From Mesobacterium pallidum (lineage in GTDB: Bacteria; Pseudomonadota; Alphaproteobacteria; Rhodobacterales; Rhodobacteraceae): 62,360 bases of DNA. This document shows positions 57,080-62,360 of the stretch, piece by piece. The stretch lies in assembly GCF_019966535.1 (NCBI RefSeq), contig NZ_JAIMID010000025.1, forward strand, positions 1 through 62,360, read 5' to 3'. The position numbers and the translations under genes were made by a program. The notes below the pieces were generated by a model. That model did not search any database, had not been told where the DNA came from, and saw nothing but the letters and a program-made list of their open reading frames with translations. The stretch's first letter is position 1. Each line of letters opens with the position of its first letter.

Positions 57080-57828
57080 AATTTTCCGCCAATCTCGGGT
57101 TCCTCTGGACCGACCGCCCCCTGCCCGACACCATCCGTGCCGCCAAGGCCGCTGGCTTTGACGCGGTCGAATGCCACTGGCCCTATGACATTCCCGCCGC
57201 CGACACCAAGGCCGCGCTGGCCGAGACCGGCCTGCCCATGCTGGGCCTCAACACGCGGCGCGGCAACCCAGGCGAAAACGGCCTGGCCGCCCTGCCCGGC
57301 CGCGAGGCCGAGGCGCGGGCCATCATCGACGAGGCCATCGCCTATGCCGTCGCGACGGAGACTTCGGCGATCCACGTCATGGCCGGCTTCGCCTCGGGGC
57401 CAGAGGCGCATGAGACCTTCCTCGACAACCTCCGCTACGCCCATGCGCAGACGCCGGACAGCATCACCCTCGTGATCGAGCCCCTCAATCGCCACGACGC
57501 GCCGGGCTACTTCCTCCGAACCACCGACCAGGCGGCCGAGATCATCGACACGCTCGCCCTGCCCCGCGTCAAGCTGATGTTCGACTGCTACCACGTCGGC
57601 CGGACCGAGGGCGACGTGACCACCCGCCTCAAGGCGCTGCTGCCGATCATCGGTCACGTCCAATTCGCCTCTGTCCCCGATCGCGGCGCGCCGGATCACG
57701 GAGAGCTGGACTATGCCCATGTCTTCGCCGAGATCGCGACGACCGGCTGGGCCCGGCCGCTGGGGGCCGAGTACAAGCCCGGCGGGCCGACCGACGAGAC
57801 GCTGGGCTGGATGCAGACCCTCGCCTAG
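57076..57828 (+). CDS. otnI: 2-oxo-tetronate isomerase (hydroxypyruvate isomerase family)
   Basis: 250 aa TIM barrel from ATG 57076. MKFSANLGFLWTDRPLPDTI and AAGFDAVECHWPYDIP are typical of the Hyi/OtnI family; metal-binding acids are expected in LVIEPLNRHDAPGY, MFDCYH and the late HVFAEI/GAEYKP region. It interconverts 2-oxo- and 3-oxo-tetronate, linking LtnD to OtnK. Its TAG stop shares the bases CTAG with the stop of the convergent FNT gene. No dedicated tetronate transporter is present on the plasmid. Confidence 0.92.
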   Translation: MKFSANLGFLWTDRPLPDTIRAAKAAGFDAVECHWPYDIPAADTKAALAETGLPMLGLNTRRGNPGENGLAALPGREAEARAIIDEAIAYAVATETSAIHVMAGFASGPEAHETFLDNLRYAHAQTPDSITLVIEPLNRHDAPGYFLRTTDQAAEIIDTLALPRVKLMFDCYHVGRTEGDVTTRLKALLPIIGHVQFASVPDRGAPDHGELDYAHVFAEIATTGWARPLGAEYKPGGPTDETLGWMQTLA

Positions 57829-58652
57829 CGCTCGATTTCGCCCGCCACCTGGCCATAGGCCAGCAGCGCAAACAGGCCCGTACCTCCCAGTATGTTGCCG
57901 GCCAGGGTCGGCAGCAGCAGGGCCGCGACCTGCCCGGCCGGCAACTCTCCGGCCATCCAAAGCAGGAACAGCTCTCCCGAGCCGGCGATGACATGGGTGA
58001 AGTCCCCGGCCGCGATCAGGTAGGTCATGATCACGATGACCAGCACCGGCGCCCCCCGCGCCGAGGGCAGCATCCAGACCAGCGCGGCCACGTAGAACCC
58101 GGCCGGGACGCCATGGGTGAAACTCTCCATCGGCGTCTTCTCGGCCAGGTGCCGCGACACGGCGAGCATACCGTCGATGTGATCCATCGGGATCGCTCCG
58201 CCCCACAAGGCAAAACCCATGGCAAGGAAGGTGCCCACGAAATTCGCCAGCAGCACGATGGCCCAAAGCCGCGCGATGGCCAGCAGCATGGTCCCGCTGC
58301 GCTTGACCAGCAGGGGCAGGATTACGGTCAGCGTGTTCTCGGTGAACAGCTGGAACCGGCCGAGGATGACGATGACGAAGCCCACGGTATAGCCGAGGTT
58401 CTCGATGGCGGGCCGGTAGGGGTGATCGTTGAAGATCCCGTGCAGCACGCCCTCGGCCACGACCGAGGCGGTGATCGCCAGCCCGGCGGCCACGCCCGAC
58501 CACCAAAGCGACGAGAGCGGCCGCGCCAGCTCCTCGATGCCTTCCTCGTGGATGATGCCATAGACCGAAACGGCGGTCAGCGCCCCGTTCTCGGCTATGT
58601 CCCTTTCCTCTTCGGGCGAGGCGTGCAGCGGGTCCCGGTCTTCGTCTGTCAT
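57825..58652 (-). CDS. Formate/nitrite transporter (FNT) family channel, YfdC-like
   Basis: 275 aa from ATG 58652 (MTDEDRDPLHAS); ATG 58700 would add 16 residues. Six membrane helices are visible (for example SGVAAGLAITASVVAEGVL, LGYTVGFVIVILGRF, LAIARLWAIVLLANFVGTFL, AAGDFTHVIAGSGELFLLW). A short charged N-terminus precedes them. The family conducts small monovalent anions such as formate or nitrite; this branch is poorly characterised. Its stop overlaps that of otnI on the opposite strand (CTAG, 57825-57828). Confidence 0.88.
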   Translation of the reverse strand: MTDEDRDPLHASPEEERDIAENGALTAVSVYGIIHEEGIEELARPLSSLWWSGVAAGLAITASVVAEGVLHGIFNDHPYRPAIENLGYTVGFVIVILGRFQLFTENTLTVILPLLVKRSGTMLLAIARLWAIVLLANFVGTFLAMGFALWGGAIPMDHIDGMLAVSRHLAEKTPMESFTHGVPAGFYVAALVWMLPSARGAPVLVIVIMTYLIAAGDFTHVIAGSGELFLLWMAGELPAGQVAALLLPTLAGNILGGTGLFALLAYGQVAGEIER

Positions 58653-58813
58653 GGGGTCTTTCACGTTCGGGCGCAGCCAGGGCCGCACGGATCTGTCCAT
58701 CGGGGACTACGCGCGAAACCGCCGGCAGGTTTCATCCGCCGTGAAAGAATATTGCGCGGGGGTCGGGCCCGCGCGGATGCGGCAGGGCGATCTCTCGCCC
58801 CGCCGCGGATCGG

Positions 58814-61123
58814 TCAGACCGAGGTGCCCATCGGCAGGTGCCGCTTGCGCTGGCCCGTCGCCTCGAAGATGGCATTGGCAATGGCCGGAGGCACCGGCGG
58901 CACGCCGGGCTCGCCCACGCCGGTGGCATGCACGTCAAAGCCGTTCGGGGCGATATGCGTCACCACCTTGCCGGGGAAGTTCGAGGACCGCACCACGTCG
59001 TAGTCGTAGAAGTTCGACTGCTGCGGCGCCCCGTCCTGGTAGGTGATCCCCGAATGCAGGGCGACCGTCATGCCCATGATTGTCGCGCCCTCCATCTGGC
59101 TGCGGATCCGTTCCGGGTTGGCCGCGAAACCGCAATCGATGGCCATGTGCATTTCGGGCACGGTGATCGTCCCGTCCTCGAGCACCTTCACATGGGCCGC
59201 GCAGGCGACGTAGCTGACGAAACTGCGGTGCACGGCCAGGCCGATCCCCTCGCCCGCGGGCAGCTCCTTGCCATAACCGATGGCCTCGGCCGCCATCTTG
59301 AGGACGTTGATGTGCCGCGCGGTCTGGATCGGGAACTCGGCATAGGGCTCACCGTAGTTCCAGAAGCCCTCCGCCAGCCCCTCGGCCGCCGGATCGAAGG
59401 TGCGCGGCGCGCCCAACAGCTCGAGCCAGGTGGTCAGCTGGTCCTGGCCCTTCTCGGCCGCAAGCTCGCCCACGAAGGACCCGATGGCCCAGGCACGGGG
59501 GATGTTCGACACGGCGCGGAACCAGCCGATGCGGGTATGGGCCATGGCCTGGCCGTTCTCGCAGCTGATGTTGGCGATGTCGAAGGGCACGTCGATCTGT
59601 CCCATCCCCGATTCCACCGGGAACTGGTAGCCGGGGTCGGGCGCAAAGGTCGACAGGATCGTCGGCGCGACGGAATTGTGCCGCCACGCGGTGACCGCGC
59701 CGCTGTCGTCCATCCCCACCTCGATCCGCTCGGCCGAGGCGGTGTGGTAGAACGAATGCCGCACGTCGTCCTCGCGGCTCCATTGCATCCGCACCGGGGC
59801 GCCGACCTCGCGCGACAGCAGCGCCGCCTCGGTCACGTAATCGGCCTTGGACTTGCGGCCGAACCCGCCACCCAGCAGCGTGACGTTGACGGTAACCGCA
59901 TCCGGCTCGAGCCCCAGCGCGGCGGCCGTGTCGGTCCGAGTGGTATAGGGGCTTTGCACCGGCGCCCAGATCTCCAGCTTGCCATCGGCAAAGCTGGCCA
60001 GCGCGGCCGGCGGCTCCATCGGGATATGGGCCATGTGGTCCTGGGTGTAGGTCTGCGCAAACCGTGCCGCCGCCGAGGACAGCGCCCCGTCGGTGTCGCC
60101 CTTGCCGCGCAGCACGTTGCCCTTCTGCTCGGCCGTCGCCTTCATCTCCTCCATGTAGGGGCCGGTCGAATAGCTGGCATGCGGCCCGTGATCCCATTCC
60201 ACGGTGATCAGGTCGCGCGCCTTGATCGCCGTCCAGGTGTTGTCGGCCACGATGGCAAGACCACCCAGCGGCGCGAACTTGGCCGGGGCGTTCCATTCGG
60301 GCAGCGGGTAGACGCCGACCACACCCGGCAGCGCCAGCGCCGCCGCCGCGTCGTAGGACACGACCTTACCGCCCAGCACCGGCGGCCGGATCGCCATCGC
60401 CACCTTCATCCCCGGCAAGCTGACATCGGCGCCATAGACCGCGTGGCCCGTGGTGATGTCATGCAGGTCGGTGATCTGCACCTCGCCCTTGCCGATATAG
60501 CGGAACTGGTCCTCGGTCTTGTAGGCGATCTCTTCGTGGGTCGGCACCGGCTGGGCCATCGCCGCCTCGGCCAGCTCGCCGAAGGACAGCACATTGCCCT
60601 TCGAGCTGTAGCAGGCGTGGTTCTCGACGCGCACCTCGGCGGGGTCGATCTCCCACTGGGCCGCCGCCGCGCGCTGCATCATCGTGCGGACCGAGCCGCC
60701 GATCTTGCGCGCCGCCTGGATGTGGTGGCGCAGCGAGCGTGATCCGTCCGTGTCCTGGTTGCCGTACTTGGGCTCGTCGCCCGGGGCCTGGACGATCTTG
60801 ACCATGTCCCAGTTGGCTTCCATCTCGTCGGCCATGACCATGGGCAGCGACGTGCGGCTGCCGGTGCCCATCTCGGACCGGTGCGCGACCAGCGTCACCG
60901 TGCCGTCGCTGTCGATCGACACGAACACCAGCGGGTCGTCGACCAGCCCGTGCGGCATCCCCGTGGCACCGGTTTCCCAGGTCGGGAAGGCGTCGCCGCG
61001 GGTCGCAAAGACCCCCAGCGCGAAGACGGCGGCTGACCCGCCCAGGAAGGCGCGGCGCGAGACCGGGCGCACGACCAGCGTCTCTGCGATGCCGGCGTCG
61101 AAACTCTTGAGATAATGCAGCAT
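58814..61123 (-). CDS. Molybdopterin-binding large subunit of a second molybdenum hydroxylase (IorB-like)
   Basis: 769 aa from ATG 61123 (GGGGAG upstream); an in-frame start at 61195 lies inside the small-subunit gene. Tat signal with Arg-Arg in PVSRRAFLGGSAAVFALGVF near 20-40. The Mo-cofactor body includes ARIGWFRAVSNIPRAWAIGS, and the C-terminal GVGEPGVPPVPPAIANAIF carries the predicted catalytic Glu. Same family as 637-2823 but about 40 residues longer and diverged, so the two probably differ in substrate. Starts 4 bp after the small-subunit stop. Confidence 0.93.
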   Translation of the reverse strand: MLHYLKSFDAGIAETLVVRPVSRRAFLGGSAAVFALGVFATRGDAFPTWETGATGMPHGLVDDPLVFVSIDSDGTVTLVAHRSEMGTGSRTSLPMVMADEMEANWDMVKIVQAPGDEPKYGNQDTDGSRSLRHHIQAARKIGGSVRTMMQRAAAAQWEIDPAEVRVENHACYSSKGNVLSFGELAEAAMAQPVPTHEEIAYKTEDQFRYIGKGEVQITDLHDITTGHAVYGADVSLPGMKVAMAIRPPVLGGKVVSYDAAAALALPGVVGVYPLPEWNAPAKFAPLGGLAIVADNTWTAIKARDLITVEWDHGPHASYSTGPYMEEMKATAEQKGNVLRGKGDTDGALSSAAARFAQTYTQDHMAHIPMEPPAALASFADGKLEIWAPVQSPYTTRTDTAAALGLEPDAVTVNVTLLGGGFGRKSKADYVTEAALLSREVGAPVRMQWSREDDVRHSFYHTASAERIEVGMDDSGAVTAWRHNSVAPTILSTFAPDPGYQFPVESGMGQIDVPFDIANISCENGQAMAHTRIGWFRAVSNIPRAWAIGSFVGELAAEKGQDQLTTWLELLGAPRTFDPAAEGLAEGFWNYGEPYAEFPIQTARHINVLKMAAEAIGYGKELPAGEGIGLAVHRSFVSYVACAAHVKVLEDGTITVPEMHMAIDCGFAANPERIRSQMEGATIMGMTVALHSGITYQDGAPQQSNFYDYDVVRSSNFPGKVVTHIAPNGFDVHATGVGEPGVPPVPPAIANAIFEATGQRKRHLPMGTSV

Positions 61124-61127
61124 TGGC

Positions 61128-61580
61128 TCAGCTCCCCGTGCTGGCGAGGCGCACGGCCTCGACGATGCGCTGGTAACAGCCGCAGCGGCAGACATTGCCC
61201 GACATGCCGTCGAGGATCTCCTGGTCGCTGGGCTTCGGGTTCTCGGTCAGCAGCGCGGCGGCCTGCATGATCTGGCCCGACTGACAGAAGCCGCATTGCG
61301 GCACGCTGAGGTCGCGCCAGGCGACTTGTACCGGGTGGTTGCCCTCGGCATCCAGCCCCTCGATGGTCGTGACCTCGGCCGCGCCGACATCGCCCAGCGT
61401 GGTCTGGCAGGACCGCACGGCCTTGCCGTCCACATGCACGGTGCAGGCGCCACACAGGCCCACGCCGCAGCCGTACTTGGACCCGGTCAGCTTGAGGTCG
61501 TCCCGCAGCGCCCACAGCAGGGGCGTGTCGTCCGATGCCTCGAACTCCCGCGTCTCTCCGTTCACGTTCAATCGTGCCAT
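61128..61580 (-). CDS. (2Fe-2S) small subunit of the second molybdenum hydroxylase (IorA-like)
   Basis: 150 aa from ATG 61580, preceded by GGAGGAG at the right distance; the frame opens at 61691 but that extension is unlike the family. Cluster ligands Cys38, Cys43, Cys46, Cys58 (GCGVGLCGAC) and Cys96, Cys99, Cys131, Cys133 (QCGFC, CRC). Operon with 58814-61123. Paralog of 174-635, divergent from it across the circle junction. Confidence 0.94.
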   Translation of the reverse strand: MARLNVNGETREFEASDDTPLLWALRDDLKLTGSKYGCGVGLCGACTVHVDGKAVRSCQTTLGDVGAAEVTTIEGLDAEGNHPVQVAWRDLSVPQCGFCQSGQIMQAAALLTENPKPSDQEILDGMSGNVCRCGCYQRIVEAVRLASTGS

Positions 61581-62040
61581 AAGTGCTCCTCCCTGGCTGG
61601 CGCCTCGTGGCGCCGTCACTTGGCTGGGGGGCGCGTTTGGCGCCCGACTCGCTGCCTCCTCCGCAGGGTCAGGGCGCGCGCCCTGCGACATTTTAACCTC
61701 GAACCGGGCCGCGCAATCAAGGGTGGTGACTCGCCCGGGCCCGAAATTCCCTTGGGCATCAAACTGCCTATATTTGCCATTGGTCCGACGTGTGCGCCGA
61801 CGCTTGACTCGACGCGCGCGCCCTTCCTACGCTTCCGGCAGCGTTGATCGGGAGGCATGCGGCGCGGCGTCCAAGGCGGTGCACCGGAGGAAGGCACCGT
61901 CCCGACATGTGGACAGCGATACGCCCGCCCGATCAGGCGCCAGGAGGAGACAGGCAGTCGGGAGCGGCCCGCGCAAGGGGGGCCGCACCGTGCCACACGC
62001 GCATTACCCGAGACGCCCGATGCCCAATGGGAGGAAACCC
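61581..62040. other. Divergent control region between the two molybdenum hydroxylase clusters
   Basis: 460 bp that, with the junction ORF, separates the two oppositely oriented clusters. It contains the candidate promoter at 61804-61833 and, just before 62041, a good GGAGG ribosome site. Other short open frames are unsupported. Confidence 0.5.
61804..61833 (+). promoter_or_regulatory. Candidate promoter
   Basis: TTGACT (61804-61809), 18-nt spacer, TACGCT (61828-61833), pointing towards the junction ORF and the 174-2823 operon. Match to sigma-70-like words only. Confidence 0.35.
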
Positions 62041-62360
62041 ATGAAGAAAATGCTTCTGGCGCTGGCGCCCTCTTCAAGGGCGCCCGGCGTGGCGACCCAT
62101 GCGCGTGGCGCCGCAATCCGCATCGGCGATGTCTGCGCCCCGAAGGCGATCCTCGCCTATCCGTTGGGAAATGGACCCAAACTCACTGGCGCGCTTGACC
62201 GGATCACCCGCGACGGCGCCGGCCAGATCGGCCCCCTCCGGCCGCCGCGCTTCGCCGCCACCACCCCGGATGAACGCGTCCTCCACCCGCGCGGCGCACC
62301 CGCCCCCGTCACGCCCCCCGATGCAACCCCCGCGATTGCCACGCCGGCCGGCGGCCGCGG
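62041..62360 (+). CDS. Small ORF crossing the circle junction, 5' part
   Basis: ATG 62041 has GGAGG about 6 bases upstream and opens MKKMLLALAPSSRAPG, a signal-like but short hydrophobic start. The frame stays open through the end of the window and, across the join, to TGA at 79-81 (about 107 aa in all). The rest is Pro/Ala/Gly-rich with no known domain. It may be a small leader or periplasmic protein of the molybdenum hydroxylase operon, or a chance open frame in GC-rich DNA. Confidence 0.4.
   Translation, partial: MKKMLLALAPSSRAPGVATHARGAAIRIGDVCAPKAILAYPLGNGPKLTGALDRITRDGAGQIGPLRPPRFAATTPDERVLHPRGAPAPVTPPDATPAIATPAGGR
62284..62360. repeat. Terminal overlap, right copy (circular junction)
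   Basis: Identical to positions 1-77, base for base. One copy should be removed when the circle is closed. Confidence 0.93.

Overview
The window appears to be one complete circular replicon. Its last 77 bases (62284-62360) are identical to its first 77, so the unique circle is 62,283 bp. It carries a replication initiator, a parA/parB partition pair with three parS-like palindromes, and a ParDE toxin-antitoxin pair. No relaxase, type IV secretion, rRNA or tRNA gene was seen. High GC, codon use, the Rep/ParAB arrangement and the gene families point to an alphaproteobacterium of the Rhodobacteraceae (Roseobacter group). The plasmid-borne rhamnose operon fits the described 'biofilm plasmids' of that group (often RepA-I type). 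That assignment is inferred; no database was searched.

Layout. (1) 62041-2823: a small ORF crossing the junction and a two-subunit Tat-exported molybdenum hydroxylase; a divergent paralogous pair lies at 58814-61580. (2) 2956-5895: a large RTX protein with a C-terminal Hint domain. (3) 5903-10870: the maintenance block, with parS sites, parB, parA, origin region, rep and parDE. (4) 10936-12156: threonine ammonia-lyase. (5) 12621-40951: about 28 kb of polysaccharide genes, holding at least seven glycosyltransferase genes (two are multi-catalytic fusions), six sulfotransferase-like genes, and a coupled rmlC-rmlB-rmlD-sulfotransferase-rmlA operon. An IS256-family element with a nonsense-interrupted transposase sits in this block. 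(6) 41334-45335: a 1333-aa ExeM/NucH-type extracellular nuclease, followed by a strong terminator and a perfect 64-bp palindrome. (7) 46951-53067: a cellulose-like module with a Cache/HAMP membrane sensor lacking an output domain, a GH8 endoglucanase, an HlyD-like protein, a BcsA-like synthase and a small exported probable barrel. (8) 53180-57828: a LacI-family regulator, two palindromic operators and a four-gene threonate/erythronate operon (ltnD-otnK-otnC-otnI). (9) 57825-61580: an FNT-type channel and the second molybdenum hydroxylase.

How it fits together: the rml operon supplies dTDP-L-rhamnose, the glycosyltransferases assemble a rhamnose-containing glycan, and the sulfotransferase-like proteins may sulfate it. 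The cellulose module, RTX protein and nuclease are plausible matrix producers or remodelers. No Wzx/Wzy or ABC exporter and no PAPS-forming enzymes were seen, so polymer export and sulfate activation would depend on genes elsewhere in the cell. The most unusual items are the sulfotransferase inside the rml operon, a galectin-like N-terminus fused to a glycosyltransferase with a sharp GC step, the 64-bp palindrome, the parS site inside parA, and the degenerate PilZ region of the synthase.
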